A stretch of 64,000 bases of DNA from Chondrus crispus (taxonomy: Eukaryota > Rhodophyta > Florideophyceae > Gigartinales > Gigartinaceae). The translations under genes and the position numbers were made by a program. The notes beneath the pieces are model-generated. The model did no database searches. It had not been told where the DNA came from and saw only the letters and a list, made by a program, of their open reading frames with translations. Shown here piece after piece: positions 31,775 to 42,754 of the stretch. Numbering within the stretch: position 1 is the first letter of the stretch; every line of letters starts with the position of its first letter. The stretch is from NCBI RefSeq assembly GCF_000350225.1, contig NW_005178873.1:62001-126000 (forward strand), given 5' to 3'.

Positions 31775-32115
31775 TATGTTGAATCGAAGTCTTGGCGCCA
31801 ACCCGCCCGAAAGGTTTATACTGTATAGTCACACCCCGACACTGTAGTGTATTCAATACTTTTCAGGAATTGCAATAGAAACCTTTCTTTTTGTTTCCTT
31901 TTTCTTTCTGCGGAAACGTCTAGGACTCGCAATGCGTGCATCGCAGAGAATCTACGTGCAGCAAGAAAAGGGGACGGCTCGTTACAAGTGTTCACTTCTG
32001 TAAAGTATCTTCTGTTTACAGAAGTGAACACGTGTAACGAGGGGAACGGGGTGGTGCTGTCCGCACGGCTGTTTGCAGAGGTGAACACTTGTTTCTGCGA
32101 AAACGTCTAGGCAAA
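31757..32115. repeat. Dispersed repeat module copy
   Basis: 31757-31826 matches 21868-21930. 31826-31943 is the antisense start of the LRR-like family (DVSAERKRKQKERFLLQFL). 31985-32110 again carries GTTCACTT / GGGGAACGGGGTGGTGCT. 32120-32700 shows no gene. Confidence 0.65.
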
Positions 32116-32699
32116 GAATGTTGAGACATCCTTGTTGGTGTCTACACGTGCCCAGGAGACGATCTGGCATTGTTGTAGACATTGCTGTGTGATTTTCGGC
32201 CAGGATGGGACGATGACGATGCACCCCATTCCCGTCTTCGTCACATTTTGCTCTCTCATGGAGCACTTACGGAGGATTAGTCGGTCATGGAGCCCTCATG
32301 GGAAATTCGGTGTGTGAAGCCGATAGGGATTGGAAGAGGGCACCCTCTTCTTTGCTGTATGGTAAGGTTGGCCCAAGCAGGTTCATCCTGGTCACATAAA
32401 AGGGCTTTTCGAGATGCGTTGTGCTAACGTTTTCATCGAGTTGAGGTTTGTTTTGCGACTCTATGAACTGAACTTTGCTCAGATCAAAAGTAAGGTGCTG
32501 CGCCTAGAATATCTTCCTCTCACCTTAACTACTGTATATGCTGTACCTGAACTTGTCGATTTTGTGTACACAAAAACGACGAGTACAGTATGAGTAATAA
32601 CGCGTACGAGTACAGCTGAAAAGTGAGGCTCTGTCTTAAGACAGTTTGGACGGCCTTGGACAGCCTCGTTTTGGGCGGTCGTGGACACTTTTTTTGAAG

Positions 32700-33830
32700 T
32701 ACATAAAATAATCGAGCTGTAATTATGAAGTGTGCGGAAATCAGGATCTCGTCTTTCGCGACACGGTCAACACAACAAAATTTCAGTTGTGTGCCCTCTT
32801 CCATGTTACGCTCTCCTTCAATGTATCACCGTACATACACGCACACATCCCCGCGCCTCCTTTTCACCACACACGCTCATCTACAACTCTTACCCCTCTC
32901 ATCTCTCCGCCCTCGCTCCGCCCTCCCGCCCACACCCCCTCCCCCGCTCTGCCTCCACACATACGCCATTTCTTCATCCTTCGATCTTGTATACATTCCT
33001 TCCTCTGGAGTATACATTCCTTCCCCCTCCATCCCCATTCAACTCCACTCCGTCCCTTGTCACACCTGTCTTTCAACCCCAATTCATTATGAGCAACTCT
33101 TCATCCCTGCCGCCGGGTGCTCACCTTCCCCACCGCCTCGCCCTCTCCGCCCCGCATTTCCAGGACTCCTCCTCCCTAAGAGATGCAATATCTCGAACAG
33201 AATGGCTTGTACCCCACTTGTCAGTGGCACCACGAAAACGGTGCGGCGTCTCATTCTCCGCCGAGGGCTCGCATCTCGTCACCCCGGTATCGACGAGCAT
33301 TCAAAATCGATGCGCGGAGAATGCCCTATCCGCAAACTTCTGTACCCCGTCCTGAACGAGGGTCTTTGCTGCCACGGCGTCTTTGCACCAAGTGCTATCT
33401 GCAGATCCGTCCCCCGCACCACGAAAAGGAGCCGTGTCTGTTTTTCAAGTACAAGCAGGTCGCGGCGTCGTGGAAAAGGCTGTGGGACAAACGAGACATG
33501 GACCGCGAGGAGCTCAGCTGTTTCCGACATTCTCCATCTCACCCATCGGATGCTTGCTGTTCCCGATGCAGGCCTAACGAGAGTTGTCCCGCCTACCCAC
33601 AACTTTTCTCCGGTACCTGTAGGGAGAGCAGACAGAGAAACGTTTTTGGGATTTGTTCCAAGGCTGAGCATACAAACTATTTCTACGTCCCATGGCGGGT
33701 GAAGAAATTCAGTTTCCCAAATGTCTTCAATCCACGGTCTTCTTTTTTGCGACGGTACCATATTCATCACCATTCCAGCGCCACTGTGTAGCTCGGCAGA
33801 TCTATTCACCTTCATTTACAATAGACACCT
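32700..33830 (+). other. Pyrimidine-rich region with a Cys-rich 202-codon ORF
   Basis: 32800-33080 is strongly C/T-rich. The plus frame at 33183-33791 contains LCTKCYLQIRPPHHEKEPCL and DACCSRCRPNESC, two CxxC pairs that could bind zinc, plus aromatic/basic segments. A minus-strand ORF (33279-33815) overlaps it and one of the two is a shadow. It precedes the Harbinger relic and could be its accessory gene, but there is no direct evidence. Confidence 0.25.
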
Positions 33831-33848
33831 TCTCTCTAATCTTTTGCG

Positions 33849-35375
33849 ATGAATATGGCTCCGGACGGACTTCAATTCGTCTACGACAAACGTATAGGGC
33901 AGCCCGTTGGTTCCCTCCCTTACGATCGTCGTTTGATGGCACGGTCGGGCTTCCCTACCGAAACTCCGATTGCCGAAAACGTCCTCAGCCAGGCTGAGAA
34001 AATTATTGAAACGCTGAAAGTTCGTCCTCTTGGTAGCGACGAAGCATTGACAGGGAGCTCGTATTCGTCCGAGGAGGAAGGCTACTCAGCTATTGCGGCC
34101 GCAATCTTTTTATCTCAGCAGAAACGAGGGTCAAGCATCGTTGAGCCAGCTACCCGAGAACCGAGCTCCCATTTATGTACACGATTTCTTTTGAAGATGT
34201 GGTCAAGAGGTTCTCCCCGCCAATGTTCGGCAAGGCTTACCGGATGTCGCTTCCGGCATTCAGTGCGCTCCTGAGCCTGGTGCGATATCTTTTGGATAGG
34301 CCTTTCAAAGGCCCCAGTGAGTACAGAAGGGGAACTATTCCATCTGACAAAAGGCTCGCAGTGACACTGAGGTTATTGGCAGGGGGGAGCTATTGTGACC
34401 TAGTGCTTGCGTATCAGATCCAGAGGTCTACCATTTACAGCATTGTCAACAGCACTTGCAGAGCCCTTAACGAGCGCCTACGTTTGAAAGGTTTTCCTGA
34501 AACCACTGCTGAACTGCAGGAGATTGCGAATAAATTTCAAACCTCTCCAAATCCAATAAGCCCCTTGTCTGGATGCGTGGCGCTCTGGATGGGATATGCT
34601 TCAAGGTCAAGAAACCTTCTAAAAAGGAGAACCCTGCACAGTTTTAATCCCGCAAGGGCTTTTACGCAATTCCTGTTCAAGCGCTATGCGATTCGAGCTA
34701 TATTTTCCGCTTTTGGTCCGCTCTGTGCACCGGCTCCACGCATGATGCTCTGGCATACTCTGTGTCTGGACTGAAGAGGGAAATAGAAAAGGTGTGTTAG
34801 GAGAAATCTTCTACATTGTAGGAGACGAGGCTTACACATGAACGGAACAGGTGATCACACCCTTTCCTAAGAGTGAAGCAGACTGTGACCAGGACAACTT
34901 CAACTTTTATCAATCCTCGTTACGCATGCACATTGAGCAGGCTTTTGGAATGCTCGTCGGGCGATGGAGGATTATGAGAGGTGGATTGGAGTTTTCAGTT
35001 AAGAAGAGTACCAATCTTATCTGTTTATTAATGAAACTACACAAGTACTGCCTGGAAAGCGATACCGAGAGAGCGCAGGTTGTTTATGAACTAACGAACA
35101 GCGAAAGAGAAATGCTTGAAAGTGATGTGCGGACGTGGTCCGAAATATCGAGGGGAGTTGCCCGGGAATTCCAGAACCTGCCGGATGACGAGCGTCCAGC
35201 ACATGAAGGGATCCTACTCCCGCTTAACATCAACTCTATCTCTAACAAGCGGGATAAAATTGTGGCCGTAATCAAGGGGAAAGGGAAAGAACGTCCATAT
35301 CCGGTGGTCACTTTGTTGCATACTGTAGGTCAGCATTGTAGTTCGGGAGAATCTACTGATGGGAACTCTGACTGA
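33849..35375 (+). pseudogene. PIF/Harbinger (DDE_Tnp_4) transposase, degraded
   Basis: The ATG at 33849 opens an N-terminal frame (IGQPVGSLPYDRR, SSEEEGYSAIAAAIFL). After a frameshift near 34170 the frame reads FGKAYRMSLPAFSALLSLV, SDKRLAVTLRLLAGGSYCDL and QIQRSTIYSIVNS, the helix-turn-helix region of HARBI1-like proteins. After another shift near 34580 come ALDGICFKVKKPSKK (first catalytic Asp), a TAA, RKGFYAIPVQALCD, CTGSTHDALAYSVSG, then GEIFYIVGDEAYT (second Asp) and a TGA. 34851-35375 has MHIEQAFGMLVGRWRIMRGG (catalytic Glu) and LICLLMKLHKYC. All three acidic residues survive, but two shifts and two stops make the copy inactive. Nuclear cut-and-paste transposase with a 3-bp target preference. 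Confidence 0.85.
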
Positions 35376-35384
35376 AGGGGGTAC

Positions 35385-35996
35385 CCGCGCCCCGGGGAGT
35401 CAGAACGGACGAAGCGGGCGACGAGGGAGGCGCAGAGGCGTGGGCGTCGGCAGACGTCCAATCTGTTGCGGTCTGCGTTCCGCGCGTGTGCGGAATTGGA
35501 ATGGCGCAGGCTGCCCCATTCCAACTACACATCTGTCTCACTCCGCCGGAGTACTCCAGCCCGCACCTGCACCCGTCCCTCAGGGATAGGTGCAGGTGGC
35601 GCGATGAGAGGGCGTGCACCTAGGGCGGGAATTTGTACCACGGGGCGTGCGGCAGGTCGTGAGCAACGCGCAAGAGAGTGAGATTCTTGCCCTTGCGCTA
35701 TCGCGGGAGGCGTCCGGGGATAGCTGCCCACTCGCAGCGGCGAGGGAGCAGCGTCCGGCGGGGATGACAAGACGGTGCGCATTGATGCGGGCAGCGGCGC
35801 TTCGGAGTGCGTGCTCTCAGAGGGCGCGCGCGCGTCTGAGACGGCACTAAGCGTGGCGGGGGGCAAGTCGCAGACTGTGTAGGCTGGCGGAATCGAAAGT
35901 ACCCTGCGTTCGTACGCTTCCGGTGCGCGGACTAGGGGCTGCTGGGCGCCCATCGCAGAGGTCCACGCTCGCAGTGGGGTCGTGCGCGCGCTGCCT
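35385..35996. other. GC-rich, low-complexity region
   Basis: Overlapping frames on both strands (for example minus 35525-35953, Pro/Ala/Ser-rich) have no domain. It separates the Harbinger relic from the enolase fragment. No supportable gene. Confidence 0.35.
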
Positions 35997-36000
35997 CTGG

Positions 36001-36459
36001 TTGCACGACCAAGACGACTTTAGGTCATATGCAAAGATGACTGGGGAACTAAATGAGTTAATTCAGATCGTTGGAGACGATCTACTCGTCACAAATCCTG
36101 AACGAATAGAAAGGGCTATCGAGACGAGTGCCTGTAATGGCTTGCTGCTTAAAGTGAATCAAATTGGAACAGCGACAGAAGCTATTGAGGCCAACAATCT
36201 CTCACGAAATGCGGGCTTCGGCGTGATGGTGAGCCACAGGTCTGGAGAGATGGAAGATGCTTTCATAGCAGCGCTCTGCGCAGGACTCGGCACCGGCCAA
36301 ATTAAAGCGGGGGCACCTTGTCGATCCGAGCGGCTTGCCAAGTACAACGAACTACTGCGAATTGAAGAAGAGATGGGAGATCAAGCTGTTTTCGCGGGTG
36401 AATATTGGAGAGACCCGTGGATGCTGCAGGACTCCTCTAAAGGAGCTTCGAATTGGTAG
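36001..36459 (+). pseudogene. Enolase C-terminal fragment (about 150 residues)
   Basis: The frame reads [20 protein letters not shown], then [15 protein letters not shown] (with the metal-binding Asp), [17 protein letters not shown] (catalytic Lys region), [17 protein letters not shown] (the SHRSGE signature) and [28 protein letters not shown]. This is the C-terminal third of enolase, which interconverts 2-phosphoglycerate and phosphoenolpyruvate in glycolysis. Homology begins abruptly at about 36004 in a region normally about residue 300, directly after GC-rich unrelated sequence, and runs to a natural-looking end (TAG at 36457-36459). The N-terminal barrel half is missing. It could be the last exon of a gene, but no upstream exon is in view; a duplicated fragment is more likely. 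Confidence 0.8.
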
Positions 36460-36689
36460 TCAACTCCCACGTATTGGGCATTCCTCCACGATTACAAACG
36501 GTCGTCGCTGTTTAAATGATGCAATTTGACGAGTTCTCGCCGAGACGAAGCTATTATCCTCACCTTGAATCGGATGTCGCATACGGATTAGGGCTGGAGG
36601 CTTCGCTAAATACGGAGGCCGATTAACATTTAGAGATGAATCTGAAGATAACCGAAAGAAAAAACACAGAAACCCGTTTGGCGTAAACT

Positions 36690-37140
36690 CTATTGATCCT
36701 GAGACTCGTCTTCCCCTTCGTTGGCAATGGCTTCCGTCCACCTGTCCGACAATTCCAGCGACGGATGACACAGGATGTAGATACCATCGGTTTCCGCACG
36801 TAAAGTACACGGTTCTGGCATAGTAAATACGTACGGGAGGAATTTTTGTGCCGGCGGGCTCTCTTTGTACTTGCACCCTCCCGGTACTTCATATTCCCCT
36901 TTTCCCGCCTCCATGTGTTTCTCGAATAAATCCCCTTTCTGCGGCAATGCAGGAGACGTTGCATGGTTCGGACCCGTGTCCCCAACAGGACCTGGAGCAG
37001 TATTATCCTCGAGGTTCTTTTGGTGTTTGTCGACTGACAGCCCCTTGAGTCTGCCTTCCATATTTTCCTTCTCGTCATCTTCCCCACTTGTGCCTCAATC
37101 GCTGTCGTATTCATCACTGGTGCTTGAATCCTGTTGACCC
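36690..37140 (-). other. Unidentified minus-strand ORF, acidic
   Basis: From about 37140 the frame reads DSSTSDEYDSD, an in-frame TGA, GTSGEDDEKENMEGRLKG, then PYVFTMPEPCTLRAETDGIY and WTEAIANEGEDESQDQ to 36690. Composition is protein-like and acidic. No domain recognised. It may be the last part of the gene cluster to its right. Confidence 0.3.
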
Positions 37141-37493
37141 CCGTTGATCTCATGTCGACCTTGCGCCTCTCTCATGTGTTGGGGTGAGACAGCTTCTACA
37201 ATGCCTAGCAAGTGCTGAAACAGTTACAAACGGCCCTTTGTGACAGACGCAGTACCTGCCTTCGCAAGTCCCTTCCAATACAGCGTTAGCTCTTCTAAGA
37301 GAGCCATTCCGCGCCGGTGCCTCTGTCTTCCGGGCACTCGAACAGGGGCATCTTCTGATCGATATATTCCAAGTGGTGTTGCACCATGACGAATAAGAGA
37401 CCTAAATACTGAGATGTAGGGTAAAAACAGTTGCCCATTTTTGAAAACAGCACCGCGGTCCATCCTGAAGAGCGTTTTTGGGATTTGAACGAG

Positions 37494-38660
37494 TCAGATT
37501 TTCAAGCTGGGAGTTGGTTGTACCGTGCCCAGCATGTCAGAAAAGAAATGGATAAATCCGGGCTCGACACACTCTCGCACAAGCAACTTAATTGCACTTG
37601 AATGAATAAGCAACTCACCGGACGCATACCGACTCCGTGAAAACAGAGAGCTGCACCTGGCTCGAGCCGCGCCGGGCTTATTTGATGGATCTACTGCAGC
37701 TGCTCCATTCTCAGGAACCAGGTTTCCTGGCTCGAGCAACCTAAAGGACATTCGTCTCAATTGCTTACTATGTCGTGATTCTCCGCTCTTCACAGAACCG
37801 TGTCCCTTTCCGACTACTGCAGCTACTGCAGACTTCTTGCGGTCCTTCGCTGAAGTAAGGACGACATGCACCGGATTTGCCGCACCTCGACTATTAGTAG
37901 TGGAATCTTCGCCTGGTGGGCTTGGCACATTGATATGGAGTTCCGTGCCTGAAGCTGCTTTCGGCGGCAGTTCTCCTGGTAGATCTGCCCCTGGCAATTC
38001 TCTACCTTCGCTTCTAGTACTGCTGCAGGCATTGATTGAACTGCATCTTGTTGCTCCCCAAGTCGGGAGGAAATCTCTGGAGAAGCAACTGAGGAATGTG
38101 CAGGAGATGCAGAAAATTGGCTGCGAGATACATTGGCAGACGTTTGGCGTGACGTCTCTCCCAGACTTGCACCACGTCTACGGGGGTGTGATGGTTCTCT
38201 CAAAAATTCTAACGATTTCTCGTCAACTAATTCAGAACAAATGAACAAATCGTGGTCATGATTGGTGTTGACATCAAGAGTCAAAAGCGTGAATATGGTT
38301 CGAGCATCTGATATACTCCACGGACGGGTGCAATCCGCCATAGTAGCAACTGACTTCGCAGTCTTTAGCCTTGCCCTTGCCCACGGGTCAGCAGAAGACG
38401 GAGACCCTTCCGCAAAGAATAAAGACTCCCTTTCGTGTCTCGTGAATAGTTTGCGATACTTGTCAGTAATGGATGAATGGATTACCACTTCTTGAGATCG
38501 CCGTGCGTTCCTCATGGTGTTGTGCGGCATGTACCGGCGCGTGACTGCGTAGGACGTCGGCGGGCGGCGCGTGCGGGAGGCGCGAGCCGCGTCGGCGACC
38601 ATGGACGTCGCGAACGGCGCCATGGAGGCAGTGGTCTTCGCGCACAAGGGCGGGGCCGTG
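37494..38660 (-). pseudogene. Unidentified minus-strand gene with one frameshift
   Basis: Minus frame 38647-37960 (SSITDKYRKLFTRHERESLF, FTLLTLDVNTNHDHDLFICS, Ser-rich linker) passes by a frameshift near 37990 into frame 37997-37494 (PGELPPKAASGTELHINVPS, RMSFRLLEPGNLVPENG, VRECVEPGFIHFFSDMLG). The two parts abut precisely, so one base has probably been gained or lost. No family recognised. 38510-38690 is a GC-rich island whose plus strand also reads as a protein (MEAVVFAHKGGAVRLSDY), possibly a separate inserted fragment. Confidence 0.35.
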
Positions 38661-38753
38661 CGGCTGTCGGATTATATTACCCTCTCTGTTAACATACAAC
38701 GCAAGGATTACAGAAATTCGAGGCCACAACTTGTTGCCGGGTGCGTACTTTCT

Positions 38754-39590
38754 TTACTCACGGTGAGAAAGAACGGCATCCGTTTGCACCGTTGGCACGT
38801 CATTTCTTAAGACAGTACCATCAATTGATAAAGACCCAGTCGTATCGCTGTCTTTTGCAGGTCCCACAGCAGCTGCAACTCCATCACTCCTCTCTATTCC
38901 ACCGCTATGAAATTTCTTTTGAGACCTGGACTGCAGCGTTGAGCTTAACAATTTCATAAATTCCTTCGTCGCGTCCTTCAACATCGCGTTTCCAGTAGCC
39001 TTGAAACCATCTTCCAAACCTCCCGCAGCATGAGCATACGTGTCATTTGCGAAACTAAAGAGCTGCAAGAGCTTTCCTTGCTCCTCTAAGTCCCGCAGCT
39101 CTTTGCTGGAACCAGCTTCCTCTCTCTTCTCAACTCTTCTCTCATCCATGATGCACTGTGACTCCGCTCTCATTCGATGAGAATCTGTCACAACGTTGAC
39201 CAACTGCTTGAAAGATGTTTTCATAGACTCCCCACTCTCGGTGTCACGGCGTTTGCGTTTCTTTCCTTTGGCGAATCCATCCCCATTCCCTTGGCCGCTG
39301 CCACTTTCATCATATCCCCCTCCATGGGGTATAAACTTTGTGCACATGTTTGTAAAGTTCTCTTCGGCATGATCTGTGCCTTGTCTTGTACAAGTAAACA
39401 GTACCATCAACCTTTTTCCAATCGCTTTGAACTGACCATTCGCGCCATAGGTGAGAAAGTTTCTGAAGTTATCGGGATCGTTCTGTCCAGACGCTCTCCA
39501 TTTCTGCAGAATTTCTGTGAATTGCGCCCTGCTTTCCATAAACGTATCCTTTAAAAACGATGCACAGCGATGACAGGGCGGCAAAAAGGT
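38754..39590 (-). CDS. Unidentified minus-strand ORF, about 276 aa
   Basis: The frame contains PPCHRCASFLKDTFMESRAQ and FTEILQKWRASGQNDPDNFR near its start, a Lys/Arg-rich segment (KGKKRKRR) likely to be a nuclear localisation signal, and a long amphipathic charged region that could form a coiled coil (RRVEKREEAGSSKELRDLEE). The second half has hydrophobic helices (LQLFSFANDTYAHAAGG). The start is uncertain, since the frame is open upstream of the TTG at 39584. It is nuclear-looking and sits in a series of minus-strand ORFs, maybe one transposon or a multi-exon gene. No family recognised. Confidence 0.4.
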   Translation of the reverse strand, partial: TFLPPCHRCASFLKDTFMESRAQFTEILQKWRASGQNDPDNFRNFLTYGANGQFKAIGKRLMVLFTCTRQGTDHAEENFTNMCTKFIPHGGGYDESGSGQGNGDGFAKGKKRKRRDTESGESMKTSFKQLVNVVTDSHRMRAESQCIMDERRVEKREEAGSSKELRDLEEQGKLLQLFSFANDTYAHAAGGLEDGFKATGNAMLKDATKEFMKLLSSTLQSRSQKKFHSGGIERSDGVAAAVGPAKDSDTTGSLSIDGTVLRNDVPTVQTDAVLSHRE

Positions 39591-39603
39591 TGAATCTGCG
39601 TCG

Positions 39604-41085
39604 TCAACACTGGAAAAGCATTCTCCTCAACCTTATTTGAGAGTTAAAGCGTGACTCTATAATTCCCCAGTATGAGTCCCGTGTAAAACCCGTGTCCAAC
39701 TGGGCTCTACTGATCTCTTGTCCTGTACTTGCTAATGCGGCCTTTGCAAGTTCATCATCTCTCATAACGACACAGGCGCGAAAACTCGCTAATGCTGAAC
39801 GGGGGGTGGCTCCTGCACTGGGAATTTCATAGGTAATTTGTTCTGGCTGAGAAGATGGACTGTACGAGGGATAAGTTGCTGATTCTGTATTTTGTGCACG
39901 TTGTCCTTGATGGTCTTGATTTATCGGCGTACGCCCTGACCTCTCAATTGAGTTGCGTCGACACCTCGCACGTTCTAGCCACAGCTTAAGTCGCTTATAC
40001 GCAGCTGCCTATCCAAATGAGACTTCTTGCAATAAAGTTGACTCTTGCGGCGCTCGTCGGATCATCATAGGGGAGAGCTCATCCCTTTCAAGCTTTCTTT
40101 GAAGCCAGGCAGAAAATCGTGCTGTTTGTGGATGTGTGTGTAAAGTTGCTTGTAACGTTTTACCAGACAAGACCGCCGTCTTTAAATACAAGAAGGCCCT
40201 TGATATGTAAGCGAGCTTATTTTTTCCTTGCTTACAACCCCAGTGTTTAAGAACTGGCCTCAAATCCTTGACCGACAAAGTCCAGAGAAATCCGTAAACT
40301 GCAGAGGTTTCATCAGCTTCAGATATTCTCATCTCTCCAGCTCCGCCCTCTTTGTCAGAAATATGCCCATTTGCATTTCTATTCGGCCCTTGAGTCCTGC
40401 CCCTGAGATCACCGGAGATTTCATCAATGTCGCGTGGCGGTGTTGTCTGGTCGCTGCGCCCGCGCACGGCATCAGAATAGTGTAGGATTAGGGATGTCTC
40501 CGGCCAGTTTTTCGGGGGTACTGTCGGACTTTTCGAGACATAGGGTGTTTCGCTTTCTGGTTCGCAACTCCCCTGCACACGAGGATCGGAAACTCCGGTC
40601 GTTACCGCTCTCAACATTTCACATTCCGTACCGTTTGCCGATCCGCCCAGACCAACTGCTACTGCGTTGGGCACTGGAGAGGTCTCTGCGCTTGAACGAA
40701 GTAGTACTTCGCTCCTGGACATGTGGTTTTGATGACTCTGTGTGATCTCTGGCGCGTCTGTGATATTCTTTTCACGAATGTCCTCGCAGCTGAGAACGGA
40801 TGCCAACTCACTGCTTTCATGAAAGCGCCAACGACGACTGTCGATGCATGCAGCGGGATCATAGCGATTTGAATCCACTCGTAGAAGGCGGGGGCTGCGT
40901 CGGGAAGGCCGCTTGTAGTCATCCTGCTTGCAGAAAAGGCAGAGAAAGTCAGAGACGACAGAGGGGAAGGTGATGATCAAAAATAGGTGTGGTGAAAACA
41001 GTAGTCGAGGCAAGCAAAGTTGAGAATAAAATGGGTCGCGAGGCGGCTCTTGCTTTTTGCTTTGCTCGTTGGTGGGGAGATGCAA
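39604..41085 (-). pseudogene. Unidentified minus-strand ORF split by an in-frame TAG
   Basis: The frame runs from 41085 to 39604, broken only by a TAG at 40009-40011. After it, coding composition continues unchanged (AAAYKRLKLWLERARCRRNS, SALASFRACVVMRDDELAKA). Recognisable stretches upstream are VYGFLWTLSVKDLRPVLKHW (possibly a SAP-like or HTH helix pair), NKLAYISRAFLYLKTAVLSG and ARFSAWLQRKLERDELSPMM. The N-terminal 60 codons are hydrophobic/basic and may be non-coding, as no good ATG is present. Probably a DNA-binding protein of a mobile element. No family recognised. Confidence 0.35.
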
Positions 41086-41089
41086 GTTG

Positions 41090-41815
41090 CAGAGGGCGAA
41101 ATGTTCGGATGAGGATTGCTTTCAAGGAAGAACAGGTACTACCCTCCCAGCTATGAAAGGGTCTCCTATGGCGGGAGAATGGTGCACAGTTCGTATCTCC
41201 AAGATTGCAAGTTTGGCGCCGTGATGATTTGAAAGTTGGAGGTTTGAAATGGATCTTCTTCAGATTTATGTGATCTGCGATAGCCAATTAAGTTTTGTTT
41301 CGTGGCATCGGTTAGGGCAGAGATGTAATGCAGGGGGTTAAATTAATCTGCAGTGCATTGACATGTACATGTTAAGGAATGTTGAAAATAGACCAATGAG
41401 AAGCCGTTTTGCACATGAGACGCCCGCGACCGTCCAAAAACAAGCCCGTCCAAACTGTCTTAAGACTGGATCTCAAAGCATCAAAGCACTGTTGCCGGAG
41501 GTAGTACATCCCTGATACTACAGTACACTGCTGCCAAAGGACGCACCTGCATGCCATGTCCCAACCCCGAGATATCCAGACGCCACCTCGTGCATGCCTG
41601 CCTCCATACGGCCTCGACAACGTGTCTTTTTGATAGCCACCGACAACAAGGCCTTTTCTCCCTTCTCATCTCCGCTGAAATGAACCAGGGATAGATCCCT
41701 TCTTGTGTCTGTCGCACACCGTCTATCCTTGTCCAATGCCCCCTGTTTCTACAAAAGACTCCACTTTCTCCCCTCACCTTCCCCCCGTGTTACCTCGCTA
41801 GACCGTAGTACTTCC
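41090..41815. other. No gene seen
   Basis: Short ORFs only; no domain or repeat end recognised. Confidence 0.35.
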
Positions 41816-41821
41816 TACCTA

Positions 41822-42283
41822 GTGTCTATTGGACATATGACCTCATATGAGGTCACTTTTCAACTTATTTTTTCTCTACTTGTGCCTTCTCAACAAGAAG
41901 GAATAAGATACTCTCGCCACCGCAGTTGACTTCTGCTTTGCGGAAGAGTAGAGTTTGGTGAGATCTGCACGTCTTTTCCAGCCATTTTTAGAATGTCTAC
42001 AAAAGAAGCCTTTTTGTCCAACCTCAAAACGTTATGTGTTGATATCTTCGAAACTAAAACGCATGTTTAAAATATCAACAGACCATTGAAATTTCATTGG
42101 ATACTTAGTCTTTCTGTGTATCCACAACTGCTATCCCAATGTTTTGCAAGATGTTATTGCCGAGGGAATAAACGTTAAAGAAATGGCGTCCAAACTGACT
42201 TTATAAAGTTTCGATTTAATGCATATATTTTTGCAAAAAAAAGCTGGCCTCATATGAGGCAAACTCCATGTCAAAATAGACAC
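41822..42283. mobile_element. 462-bp MITE-like element with TA target duplication
   Basis: Terminal inverted repeats start GTGTCTATT at 41822 and end AATAGACAC at 42283, flanked on each side by TA (41820-41821 and 42284-42285). Just inside each end is CCTCATATGAGG, itself a perfect palindrome (TGACCTCATATGAGGTCA at 41838-41855). The interior is AT-rich with no ORF. TA duplication and size fit a non-autonomous Tc1/mariner-type element. Confidence 0.75.
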
Positions 42284-42754
42284 TAGGAGTGCCCTGTTTC
42301 CAAATCTGCGTCCCTGTCTCACGCCGCAGTGTTACCCAATCCGCAAAAACGCCCTCCGCCATGCCTGGCAGTCCATCACGCGATTCCTGTCCGACCGCAC
42401 AGGACAGCCTGTCCTATACAGGACAGACTTAACCCACGAGCGACGACGAGATAACGAGGAATCATCGGTCTCCAGTTCACACAATTCCAACAAAAGCTAT
42501 TTTTCGCAACACCTGTCTTTACTGCAAATACCACTCACCGCAGATCATGCCGTGCTGTCATGCCGTGCTGTCGGATGAAGAGGCCGTATATCTTTTTTTC
42601 GACATGGCGCATGTGCGATGATAGGCAGTTGAGCTGTTGAGCTGCCTTGAACACCGATTTTCAGTTCGAACGCCCACTGAAAGAAGGAAACGCATCCTTG
42701 CATTTTTTCGATCGTGTTGGCATCTCATAATTCGCAGAAAATGAGTCTTCATAA

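Noticed and set aside
32725..33702. 325-codon plus-strand ORF as a gene
   Set aside because: Its first half is C/T-rich low-complexity sequence and the second half overlaps better-looking frames on both strands.
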